Assembly (NCBI GenBank): GCA_030147745.1
Contig: JASBUS010000094.1
Span: 62,001-126,000, forward strand
Direction: 5' to 3'
DNA length: 64,000 nucleotides
Origin: Alphaproteobacteria bacterium
Lineage (GTDB): Bacteria; Pseudomonadota; Alphaproteobacteria; Micavibrionales; Micavibrionaceae
The notes under the pieces were generated by a model. That model was not told where the DNA came from and did no database searches. It saw nothing but the letters and a program-made list of their open reading frames with translations. This document shows positions 18,322 to 27,155 of the stretch, piece by piece. The translations under genes and the position numbers were made by a program. Every line of letters begins with the position of its first letter. The stretch's first letter is position 1.

Positions 18322-18353
18322 AAAAAAAAGCGCCGAGATAAATCGGCGCTTTA
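18322..18353 (-). terminator. Terminator of mdh
   Basis: An 8-bp stem (AGCGCCGA with TCGGCGCT), 6-base loop, followed on the minus strand by eight T. It begins about 20 bases after the mdh stop. A shorter T tract on the other strand could also end plus-strand transcripts from the gap. Confidence 0.88.
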
Positions 18354-18374
18354 TTCATTCGTATAAAAGCTTGA

Positions 18375-19337
<963 letters not shown>

Positions 19338-19451
19338 CTAAATAAGACAAAATTAAACCTGCCATCAAGATACGCCAATTCTGAATAAGTACAAGGGCTA
19401 AGCCCAAAAATTATGCGTATAATCATAAAGATTTTTTGTTTTACATATTCG

Positions 19452-19480
19452 TTGACTTGTTTACAAATCTCGGGTAGATT
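19452..19480 (+). promoter_or_regulatory. Sigma-70-type promoter
   Basis: TTGACT and TAGATT are separated by exactly 17 bases, about 50 bases upstream of the following gene. This is one of the best -35/-10 matches in the window. Confidence 0.6.
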
Positions 19481-19530
19481 AGCGCATTACAATTATAAAT
19501 TAGCCCTTTGGCTAAACAAGGACAGAGATC

Positions 19531-20088
19531 ATGACACAAGGCAAAAGCCCAATAAACGATAATGAATATGATGAACGCGAGCAAACAGCTCTAGACCGCT
19601 GGTTTGATAAAGGCAGCCCACTTACACGTAAGCTTAAAATAATTGGAGCCACCACACTTGGCTTTGCGATCATGATCGGTATCATTGCCGCCCCTATTGC
19701 TGAACAACGTGAAGAAGGCCTTGATGTTGTCGACGCCCTAAACAGTCAAGACACCATCACCTTCACATCACATCAAGATTGTGTCGCAAAAGGCTTTGAA
19801 GCCATTGCATGTTATGATTCACAAGAAAATGCGCTCCGCCTTTCTGAAATTTTTAAAGATCCTATTGAACCAATGGACATGAAAGACTGTGCGGAGAAAT
19901 TTGGTAATTGCCCATCTCGTCAACTAAAAAGCCATATCTGGTCAGGAGCAGAGATATATAACTATCGTCCGACTTATAGCGGCTGGCAAGCAACAGCAAA
20001 TGACCTAAACACTGCCCTACCGCTTTATAAGCTAAGCAAAGAAAACACATATCTACGTGTTGATGGGCAATTGGTTTATCCAAAATAA
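19531..20088 (+). CDS. Membrane-anchored DUF1190-like protein
   Basis: The 185-residue protein has a charged cytoplasmic N-terminus (about 1-36), one membrane segment (about 37-57) and an extracytoplasmic part with spaced Cys in DCVAKGF-x(5)-CYDS and DCAEKFGNCPS, a layout reminiscent of DUF1190 (YgiB-like) proteins. The resemblance is partial, so the family call is tentative. GGACAGAG precedes the start and a sigma-70-type promoter lies upstream. It converges on grpE through a shared terminator. Confidence 0.6.
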   Translation: MTQGKSPINDNEYDEREQTALDRWFDKGSPLTRKLKIIGATTLGFAIMIGIIAAPIAEQREEGLDVVDALNSQDTITFTSHQDCVAKGFEAIACYDSQENALRLSEIFKDPIEPMDMKDCAEKFGNCPSRQLKSHIWSGAEIYNYRPTYSGWQATANDLNTALPLYKLSKENTYLRVDGQLVYPK

Positions 20089-20110
20089 GAAACAAATAAA
20101 AACAGGTCAC

Positions 20111-20145
20111 AAAAAAACGCCGCTGATTTTGCGGCGTTTATTTTT
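20111..20145. terminator. Bidirectional terminator between convergent genes
   Basis: A 7-bp GC-rich stem (ACGCCGC with GCGGCGT, 7-base loop) has seven A before it and TTATTTTT after it, so it can act for both strands. It overlaps the grpE stop codon. Confidence 0.85.
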
Positions 20146-20839
20146 AAACTTCTTCGTTCACTGTGTGGTTTGGCGCCGCACCTGGGTCACCTTTGGCAAC
20201 ACCCACGCGTGCAGGACGCAGCAAACGCCCACTAATGACATAGCCTGGCTCAATCACTTGAATGACCGTGCCTTCTAATTTGCCTGTACCTGGCGCTTCG
20301 AACATAACTTCGTGGAAATTCGGGTCGAATTTTTCATCCATTGGTTCGATCTTCTGAATACCATGTGAAGAGAAAATCTTCAGCATATCGCCCTGAACAG
20401 ATTCAACGCCTGTCAAAACAGCATTGATACGCTCATCAACTTCTTTCAAATCTTGTGGGACAGCATCCATCGCACGAGAGAAGTTATCAAGCACATCAAG
20501 CAAATCACGCGCAAAACGTGAAATCGCAAATTTACCTGCATCTTCACGGTCTTTTAGTGCACGGCGGCGTGTGTTTTCAGCTTCAGCCAAGGCGCGCAAC
20601 GCACGTTCTTTTTCTTGTGCAACCGCTTGTTCAAGCTCTGCTATACGTGCCGCAGCACCTGCATCAGCGAATGTGTCTTCTGTGAACATTGGCTGTTCAT
20701 CTTCACCTGTAAATGGTGAAGCGTCGCCTTGGGCGTCTTCAGCAACATGGGCGGCATTATCTGCATCCATAGTCTGTTCTTCCTTCTCTGTGCTATCTTC
20801 TTCAAGCTCTAGCTTATGTTCGTTGCTATGTTCATTCAT
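20144..20839 (-). CDS. grpE: Nucleotide exchange factor GrpE
   Basis: Co-chaperone that releases ADP from DnaK. The 231 residues have a long acidic, disordered N-terminus (about 1-65, Glu/Asp/Ala-rich), a dimerising coiled coil (about 66-125 with RALAEAENTRRRALKDRE) and the C-terminal beta domain with HGIQKIEPMDEKFDPNFHEVMFEAPG. The acidic leader is longer than in E. coli. Ordinarily grpE follows hrcA directly in this group; here an unknown periplasmic gene is inserted between them. Confidence 0.93.
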   Translation of the reverse strand: MNEHSNEHKLELEEDSTEKEEQTMDADNAAHVAEDAQGDASPFTGEDEQPMFTEDTFADAGAAARIAELEQAVAQEKERALRALAEAENTRRRALKDREDAGKFAISRFARDLLDVLDNFSRAMDAVPQDLKEVDERINAVLTGVESVQGDMLKIFSSHGIQKIEPMDEKFDPNFHEVMFEAPGTGKLEGTVIQVIEPGYVISGRLLRPARVGVAKGDPGAAPNHTVNEEV

Positions 20840-20877
20840 TTTAAAAGCACCATTCTATACTTTAGTTATTAGGCCTA

Positions 20878-21732
20878 TTATAGACGACCAATATTCAAAC
20901 GCAACGGTACAATACGGCCTTGTTCGTCAATATCAATCGATTTGAACTCATAATAAGGCACTTTTTGTAGACGTTCTGCGACATGCATATCGGCATTATC
21001 TAGCACAACATAATATGGACGTTTTTTATCGTCATATCGAACCTTGTAATCATGCAGCGTATAACCTTCTTCGCGCACTAATTCACGAAGCTTACGCAGC
21101 ATCAAGTCAAGGTTATATGGCTCATAATCAGGGAAGATTCGAAATGCACCTGCTGGCATTGGCTCATATGACAAAACCTTGTCGATGTTATCAACAGTGA
21201 AATATTTACCTTTGCTGACAGGGACTAATTTATAAACGCCGTTTTCTTCGCTCAAGTTAAAAGCATCTGACATGGTTTGGTTCCAGATGCGCACTTGTTT
21301 GACGCCGCCTTCCACCATCGCTTTCAAGTCAAGCGGCAAACGATATTCTGCGTAGCTATGACGACCACACACATCATGGCCTTGTTCGTTGAGCATTTTA
21401 TAAGTCTGCACAGCCCAAGCAGAAAACTCAACTTCAAGCACACCAATGTTATCACTTAGTTTCACATCATAATCATCAATGCTTGCACAGCTGCTTTCAA
21501 CATTTGATGCTTTGAAATTCAAAGACGCCATACCCGGCTGCTTATAGGAATGTGACATTGATAATTTCACACCGAATGGCAAGGCCTTCGCGCTTAAACG
21601 CTGTTTGATAAAAGTTTCACCATCTTGGGACATCATATCCGAATCCGCATGAGCGGCTGGCGCGAATGTGAATGAAAGAAGTGCCGCGCAAAGAGCAACG
21701 CGCTTAGCTATATGCATATATGACTTTGTCAT
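20878..21732 (-). CDS. Unknown periplasmic protein between hrcA and grpE
   Basis: A signal peptide (MTKSYMHIAKRVALCAALLSF... HA, cleavage near 29) leads to a soluble protein of about 255 residues. Two Cys are visible (SSCASID, DVCGRH). The C-terminal third (about 205-284) is a repeat-like alternation of a helix (LDLMLRKLRELVREEGY) and strands with YDDKKRPYYVVLD and EFKSIDIDEQGRI, reminiscent of PepSY-type folds, but this is only an impression. It ends 38 bases before grpE and starts 17 bases after hrcA, so the three are likely one operon. Confidence 0.65.
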   Translation of the reverse strand: MTKSYMHIAKRVALCAALLSFTFAPAAHADSDMMSQDGETFIKQRLSAKALPFGVKLSMSHSYKQPGMASLNFKASNVESSCASIDDYDVKLSDNIGVLEVEFSAWAVQTYKMLNEQGHDVCGRHSYAEYRLPLDLKAMVEGGVKQVRIWNQTMSDAFNLSEENGVYKLVPVSKGKYFTVDNIDKVLSYEPMPAGAFRIFPDYEPYNLDLMLRKLRELVREEGYTLHDYKVRYDDKKRPYYVVLDNADMHVAERLQKVPYYEFKSIDIDEQGRIVPLRLNIGRL

Positions 21733-21749
21733 GACTGTGTTTACCTTGG

Positions 21750-22790
21750 TTACCCTATTAATTTCGTTAGAACACGCGAAGTATAGTCTAGTATCGGTAT
21801 AATTCGCCCATAATTCAACCGTGTTGGACCAATTACCCCCAACGCACCAATAATATTATTATCGGCATTTTTGTAAGGCGCAATCATCATCGACCAACCC
21901 GCATGATTAAATATATCATTTTCCGCGCCGAGATAGACCTTAACGCCCTCACCTTCATTGGTGGATTGCACCAAATGCATCATGCGTTGTTGGTCTTCGA
22001 TCAAGGCGAATAAATCGCGGGCGCGCTCTAAATCCTCTAACGCCTGCACATCTTCGAGCAATCTAGATTGCCCTTTAATAATCAAATGTGGTTCATTGGC
22101 ATGGTTCGTCGTCGCGACCGCCAAACCCTTAGTGACCAGATCGCGCGTGATTTGGTCAAGATGAATACGATTTTCATTGATCGCTGCACTTAAGGTTTTT
22201 GAAATATCACCAATTGTCCGCCCTGCACATAATTCATTGATAAAATTTGAAAGGCGCTGTAATTCACTTTCATTGAAATCACGCTCCATCTCAATCAAAC
22301 GATTCTCGATTAAACCATCGGCGGAGACAATCACGACCAAGGCCTGCGCCGGCGCGAATTTCACAAATTGAATTTGGCGCACAGGCTTATCAAGCTTCGG
22401 CGCTAAAACTAAGCCTAAATGCTGCGACAGCCCTGAAAGCATTTGCCCTGCACGGTCAAGCATATCATGCGTGGTGTGGCCCGCTTCTGCACACATCAGG
22501 TCAATGCGTGCTTTATCGTTTTGGTCGATGTCACCAATTTCCATGAGGCCATCAATATAGAATTTAAGGCCGCGCGATGTCGGGATACGTCCTGCTGATG
22601 TATGCGGTGAGATAATCAGCCCCTGCGTTTCAAGCGAGGCCATCACATTACGAATTGTGGCGGATGACACATCAAGCCCAAGGTCGCTCAACACCTGTTT
22701 TGAGCCAATCGGCATACCCAAGCGCAAGTAATTTTCAACGATATAGCTGAAAATATATTCCGAGCGTTCATTTAATTCTATCATCGACAT
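21750..22790 (-). CDS. hrcA: Heat-inducible transcription repressor HrcA
   Basis: Represses chaperone genes by binding CIRCE elements. The 346 residues show the N-terminal winged helix (LNERSEYIFSYIVENYL, DVSSATIRNVMASLE, SPHTSAGRIPTSRGLKFYID) and the C-terminal GAF-like part with GALGVIGPTRLNYGRIIPILDYTS. No CIRCE inverted repeat was noticed in the 117 bases upstream. It is divergent from rph and probably leads an operon with the unknown periplasmic gene and grpE. Confidence 0.94.
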   Translation of the reverse strand: MSMIELNERSEYIFSYIVENYLRLGMPIGSKQVLSDLGLDVSSATIRNVMASLETQGLIISPHTSAGRIPTSRGLKFYIDGLMEIGDIDQNDKARIDLMCAEAGHTTHDMLDRAGQMLSGLSQHLGLVLAPKLDKPVRQIQFVKFAPAQALVVIVSADGLIENRLIEMERDFNESELQRLSNFINELCAGRTIGDISKTLSAAINENRIHLDQITRDLVTKGLAVATTNHANEPHLIIKGQSRLLEDVQALEDLERARDLFALIEDQQRMMHLVQSTNEGEGVKVYLGAENDIFNHAGWSMMIAPYKNADNNIIGALGVIGPTRLNYGRIIPILDYTSRVLTKLIG

Positions 22791-22907
22791 GATTTATTCG
22801 GCTTTGATCCCAGCGAAAACTTGCATTCTTCAAACGCATACAATATAAGGCTTTACCATACACAGACAAGTTGATTTTAACATGAATAACAAGGAAAAAT
22901 AAAGCTT

Positions 22908-23636
22908 ATGACCGTTATGCGTCCATCTAGCCGCACCTTTGACCAGTTGCGCGATATTGAAATCATCCCAGACTTTTTACCTTTGGCTGAAGGCTCATGC
23001 CTTGTAAAATGCGGCAACACACATGTGATTTGCACCGCCACAGTTGATGAAAAAGTCCCAGGTTGGATGCGCAACAGCAACAAAGGTTGGGTCACAGCTG
23101 AATATGGTATGCTGCCACGCTCAACAGCGCAGCGTATGGATCGTGAAGCTGCGCGCGGCAAGCAATCTGGCCGCACACAAGAAATCCAACGTCTTATTGG
23201 CCGCGCTTTGCGTGCGGTTGTTGATATGAACAAACTTGGTGAGCGCCAAATTAAAATCGACTGTGACGTTATTCAGGCTGATGGCGGCACACGCACAGCC
23301 TCTATCACGGGCGGTTATGTTGCCCTTGCCCGAGCAATTAATCACTTAATGATGATTGGGGTTTTGACCGAGAACCCATTAATCGACAGCGTCGCGGCAA
23401 TTTCATGCGGCATTTATAAAGGTGAAGCTGTGCTTGACCTTGATTATGATGAAGATTCAAATGCGGAAACCGATGCGAATTTCGTTTTGACTGGCAATGG
23501 CAAAATTGTTGAAATTCAAGGAACAGCCGAAGAAGCGCCATTTTCAGAAGAAGAATTCATCGCGATGTTCCGCCTTGCACAAAAAGGCTGCGCTGAATTA
23601 AAAGCCGCGCAAGAAGACACAGTGAAGGCACAGTAA
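22908..23636 (+). CDS. rph: Ribonuclease PH
   Basis: Phosphate-dependent 3'-5' exonuclease that trims tRNA precursors. The 242 residues contain the family motifs [58 protein letters not shown] and [22 protein letters not shown]. Length is standard. It is divergent from hrcA and directly followed by rdgB with no gap, the usual alphaproteobacterial order. Confidence 0.95.
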   Translation: MTVMRPSSRTFDQLRDIEIIPDFLPLAEGSCLVKCGNTHVICTATVDEKVPGWMRNSNKGWVTAEYGMLPRSTAQRMDREAARGKQSGRTQEIQRLIGRALRAVVDMNKLGERQIKIDCDVIQADGGTRTASITGGYVALARAINHLMMIGVLTENPLIDSVAAISCGIYKGEAVLDLDYDEDSNAETDANFVLTGNGKIVEIQGTAEEAPFSEEEFIAMFRLAQKGCAELKAAQEDTVKAQ

Positions 23637-24257
23637 ATGACAGACAACACCCCACGCCTATTTGATGCAGATGAACTTGTCCTAGCAACACATAACGAAG
23701 GCAAGGTCAAAGAAATTCGTGCACGTTTAGATGGGCGTGCGGTACATGTCTTTAATGCAGGAGATCTCAACTTAGATGAGCCTAAAGAAACGGGCCTGAC
23801 CTTTGAAGATAACGCCATATTAAAAGCGCGCGCCGCGGCAGTTGCCACAGGTAAAATTGCCTTAGCCGATGATAGCGGCCTTGCCGTTGATGCGCTTGAC
23901 GGTGCACCGGGGATATATTCCGCTCGCTGGGCAGGCGAAGGCAAAGACTTTAAAATGGCGATGCAGCGCGTCTATGATGAAATTCGCTCAGGTCAAACGC
24001 CTGATAATTTTGGCGCGGCGTTTGTCTGCGTTATTGCTTTGGCATGGCCTGATGGGCATTGTGAAGTTATGCGCGGGGAATGCCGCGGCACGTTAACATG
24101 GCCAATACGCGGCGTTGATGGTTTTGGTTACGACCCGATGTTTGTGCCTGAGGGCCATACGCAAACTTTCGGCGAAATGGATTTTGCAGAAAAACAAAGC
24201 CTTTCACACCGCAAAAAAGCCCTTGATCAGATTTTCGCGCGATGCTTCCCGATATAA
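23637..24257 (+). CDS. rdgB: dITP/XTP pyrophosphatase (RdgB/Ham1)
   Basis: Removes non-canonical purine nucleotides such as dITP and XTP from the pool. Motifs seen: ATHNEGKVKEIR near the N-terminus, LADDSGLAVDALDGAPGIYSARWAGEG with the metal-binding DDSG, and GFGYDPMFVPEGHTQTFGEM. The start codon follows the rph stop immediately and the end overlaps hemW by 16 bases, so translation is coupled. Confidence 0.95.
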   Translation: MTDNTPRLFDADELVLATHNEGKVKEIRARLDGRAVHVFNAGDLNLDEPKETGLTFEDNAILKARAAAVATGKIALADDSGLAVDALDGAPGIYSARWAGEGKDFKMAMQRVYDEIRSGQTPDNFGAAFVCVIALAWPDGHCEVMRGECRGTLTWPIRGVDGFGYDPMFVPEGHTQTFGEMDFAEKQSLSHRKKALDQIFARCFPI

Positions 24258-25414
24258 ATAACACGCCCCTCGCCCTTTATGTGCATTGGCCATATTGCCT
24301 GTCCAAATGCCCTTATTGCGATTTTAATTCACATGTATCGGATTCGGTTGATGTTGAGTCTTTCGCCACGGCTTATAAAAAAGAGCTCGATTTTTATGCC
24401 GAAGCGACAACGCACCGCCCGCTGCATTCAATTTTCTTTGGTGGGGGCACGCCATCGCTTATGCCACCGCATTTGGTAAAATCGATTATCGATCATGCCG
24501 AAAGCTTATTTGGGTTAGAGCAAGGCTGTGAAATCACGTTAGAAGCCAACCCTACATCTTTTGAAGTTGATAAATTCAAAGCCTTTAAGGATGGCGGCGT
24601 GAACCGTGTATCACTCGGTGTGCAATCTCTTTATGCCGATGACCTCGCCTTTCTTGGTCGCCAACATAGCGCTGATGATGCGATTGCCGCGATTACCGCC
24701 GCACAGCAAATTTTTGAGCGTTTCAGTTTTGATTTAATTTATGCCCGCCCTGAACAAACCCCTGCAAAATGGCAAGATGAATTGAAACAGGCGCTGGATT
24801 ACGGCACCAAACACTTATCGCTTTATCAGCTGACCATCGAACAAGGCACAGCTTTTTACACACGCCATAAACGCGGCGATTTCCGCCTGCCCGATGAGTT
24901 CCTCGCCGCCGATATGTATGAGCTGACACAGAGCCTGACGGCGTCTTATGGCCTGCCCAGCTATGAGACATCAAACCATGCCGCGATGGGCGAAGAATCG
25001 CGCCATAATCTAGTTTACTGGCGTTATTTTGATTATTTGGGGATTGGCCCTGGCGCGCATGGGCGTTACACCAACCATGAAGGTGTTAAAGTCGCAAGCC
25101 GCACCCATTTAGCGCCTGAAAAATGGTTGGCTTTATGTGCAAACAACCCGCATGGCGCGCATCCATTTGAAATCATCAATACTGAAGAAAGCTTTACCGA
25201 GGCAGTCATGATGGGGCTCCGCCTCAAAGAAGGCATTAACCTAAGCGGCCTTGCCCAGCGCCTGGGCGTCACATGGGATGAGCAAATCAACCGCGATAAA
25301 ATTGATATGCTGATCCGCGAAGATTTACTAACATTTGATGCGGACACACAAATACGCGCCACAAATAGCGGCGCGCTTTGTATCAACAGTCTGTTGAATA
25401 TTCTCTTAAATTAA
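24242..25414 (+). CDS. hemW: Heme chaperone HemW (radical SAM)
   Basis: Radical SAM protein once annotated as oxygen-independent coproporphyrinogen oxidase; HemW binds and transfers haem. The cluster-binding CxxxCxxC is at Cys19, Cys23 and Cys26 (HWPYCLSKCPYCDF). GGGTPSL and the NRVSLGVQS motif follow. The 390 residues include the HemN C-terminal domain (about 290-375). It lacks the extra N-terminal Cys context of true HemN, which favours HemW, and its position after rph-rdgB is also typical for HemW. Confidence 0.9.
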   Translation: MLPDINNTPLALYVHWPYCLSKCPYCDFNSHVSDSVDVESFATAYKKELDFYAEATTHRPLHSIFFGGGTPSLMPPHLVKSIIDHAESLFGLEQGCEITLEANPTSFEVDKFKAFKDGGVNRVSLGVQSLYADDLAFLGRQHSADDAIAAITAAQQIFERFSFDLIYARPEQTPAKWQDELKQALDYGTKHLSLYQLTIEQGTAFYTRHKRGDFRLPDEFLAADMYELTQSLTASYGLPSYETSNHAAMGEESRHNLVYWRYFDYLGIGPGAHGRYTNHEGVKVASRTHLAPEKWLALCANNPHGAHPFEIINTEESFTEAVMMGLRLKEGINLSGLAQRLGVTWDEQINRDKIDMLIREDLLTFDADTQIRATNSGALCINSLLNILLN

Positions 25415-27019
25415 TTACTGCTTGGCTGGCTGCTGATTAGCCGCAGGCGGCTTAAGCAACTGCTGCACATTTTGACCATTCAGCATCAAGTTGCCTTGCT
25501 GCGTCAGTTCAAATTCAAAGATGCGCCCGCCTTTATCATCAGATTTACCCAAACCATGGAACATTTGAAGGGGCGTAATAATATTACGCATCGCGGTCGC
25601 ATTCGGGTTATTTGGATCTTGCGCTTCAGCCTTCACCTGATTAAGGAAACCATCCATATTTTGGAATGTTAACGTCCCCTTACCAGAAGCGCCATAAATC
25701 GCATTAATATCTGATTGCACGCGCCCTTTTAACACGGCCTGCCAATCTTTACCTGAAATGCGGACATCATTCGCGACAATACCACTTTGTGCTTCATTCA
25801 AGATTTGCGGCAAACGGGTCATGACTTGCATCATTAGCATAGCTGGATTACCTACAACGCTTTGTGCGTCTTTTGAATACATGCCTAAAATACCACGGAT
25901 AATTTCATGCAATTTACCATGCGGAATATTATCAAGGCCAATATCGACATGGAACGAATCTGGTGCATATGCGCTATAACCCGGCGGGCGTGGCTGCATA
26001 TTAACTTTCTGCGCACCAAATTTCATGGATACGCCCATTTTCTCTTTGAAGATATCTTTGAAGAAGCTTTGAATATAAAGGCTATTTAAGCTGACATTTT
26101 GCATCCACGCTGCTGCGGCAAGAGCTGGGCCAACTTGTACGCCTTCGATCACAAGGCCGCCTTCCATACCATCAGCCATAATACCCATACAGGCCAAAAC
26201 GCTGTCTAGGTAGCCCGCTATAACTGGCGGGTCAATGACCTGTGCTTGTTTAATATAGCTTTGCACTTGCTTATCAACTACCTGCATTTGCTGTACACAT
26301 TTAATCGAGTTTTCACGCGATAAATCCGTATAACCGCCATAGAATTTAATTTTATTGACGGTCAAGAATGGTTCTAAGCCGCCGCCATAAAGTTTAAGGC
26401 CATTGATTTCGACTGGAATACGGCCTGTAAACATACCGGCCGTCTTTTCATCATAACCGCCCTTACCTGTCACACTATCAATCACCAAGATTGGTTTTTC
26501 AGTGCGGACATCGGTCATGACGATATTGTCGTATTGTGCATCAAGGCGCATCGCCAAATTCATTGGCAAATCAACGATACCATTAGTTTTTTGCTTACCA
26601 ATCGCTAGGCGGAAGACCTCTTGATCATTGACGTAGTAGCGCCATGGTGTTGGCAAAGACTGCGCAAAAACATAGCGGCCTTCAACATCTGTTGGCACCA
26701 TATTCAAAGCCGAGATACCAAAATCAAACGCCACTTTGCCGCCTTGCGGCTGTGTTTGCGATGGCGGCGTTGGCATATCCAAACGCAGATGCGGCAAAGT
26801 CACAGCGTAATATGTACCTGCGGCCTCAACATCAACTTCACCAGCGGCCGTAATCCCCATATTTGGGCGCGCCAGCATTTCCTGAATTTTATTTTGCAGG
26901 TAAATTGCGCCATCAACATCAACGGGTTTCGCTGCATTGGCTGCGCTATATCCTGCAAGCCCTGCAATTGCAAAAGCAGACACCCCAAGGGCAAACAGGC
27001 GTATTTTTTTGAAAGTCAT
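25415..27019 (-). CDS. Large secreted or periplasmic protein of unknown function
   Basis: I start at the ATG at 27019, just after an AGGTGGG ribosome site. A signal peptide (MTFKKIRLFALGVSAFAIAGLAGYSAANA) precedes about 500 residues rich in beta strands with GxIPVEINGLKLYGG-type and IGLDNIPHGKLHEI-type segments. These resemble the repeating strands of DUF945/DUF2125-like or AsmA-like periplasmic proteins, but a family call is tentative. Two Cys are well separated. The tail is Gln/Pro/Ala-rich. It converges on hemW with no gap and no visible terminator. Confidence 0.6.
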   Translation of the reverse strand: MTFKKIRLFALGVSAFAIAGLAGYSAANAAKPVDVDGAIYLQNKIQEMLARPNMGITAAGEVDVEAAGTYYAVTLPHLRLDMPTPPSQTQPQGGKVAFDFGISALNMVPTDVEGRYVFAQSLPTPWRYYVNDQEVFRLAIGKQKTNGIVDLPMNLAMRLDAQYDNIVMTDVRTEKPILVIDSVTGKGGYDEKTAGMFTGRIPVEINGLKLYGGGLEPFLTVNKIKFYGGYTDLSRENSIKCVQQMQVVDKQVQSYIKQAQVIDPPVIAGYLDSVLACMGIMADGMEGGLVIEGVQVGPALAAAAWMQNVSLNSLYIQSFFKDIFKEKMGVSMKFGAQKVNMQPRPPGYSAYAPDSFHVDIGLDNIPHGKLHEIIRGILGMYSKDAQSVVGNPAMLMMQVMTRLPQILNEAQSGIVANDVRISGKDWQAVLKGRVQSDINAIYGASGKGTLTFQNMDGFLNQVKAEAQDPNNPNATAMRNIITPLQMFHGLGKSDDKGGRIFEFELTQQGNLMLNGQNVQQLLKPPAANQQPAKQ

Positions 27020-27119
27020 AAGTTTTCCCACCTAAATATATAAAAATCCTAAACAAAACTATGAATTTAAGGCTAACAAATTATAGTGAATTCTACCAGT
27101 GTATTATTTTTGAGCAAAA

Positions 27120-27140
27120 GCCTTAAAATCCTGTTAAGGC
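27120..27140 (+). other. Hairpin in the helicase leader
   Basis: A perfect 7-bp stem (GCCTTAA with TTAAGGC, 7-base loop) lies 16 bases before the start of the helicase gene. It contains the only AAGG-like sequence nearby, so it could affect translation. Confidence 0.35.
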
Positions 27141-27155
27141 CAGACAAACAATATT

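Noticed and set aside
18008-18330. Assignment of the structured gap to tmRNA, RNase P RNA or SRP RNA
   Set aside because: None of the universally conserved sequence motifs of these RNAs is present; kept only as an unassigned candidate.
20424-20945. Long plus-strand frame opposite grpE
   Set aside because: Ser/Ala-rich translation typical of the shadow of a Glu/Ala-rich gene on the other strand; no ribosome site; overlaps a certain gene.
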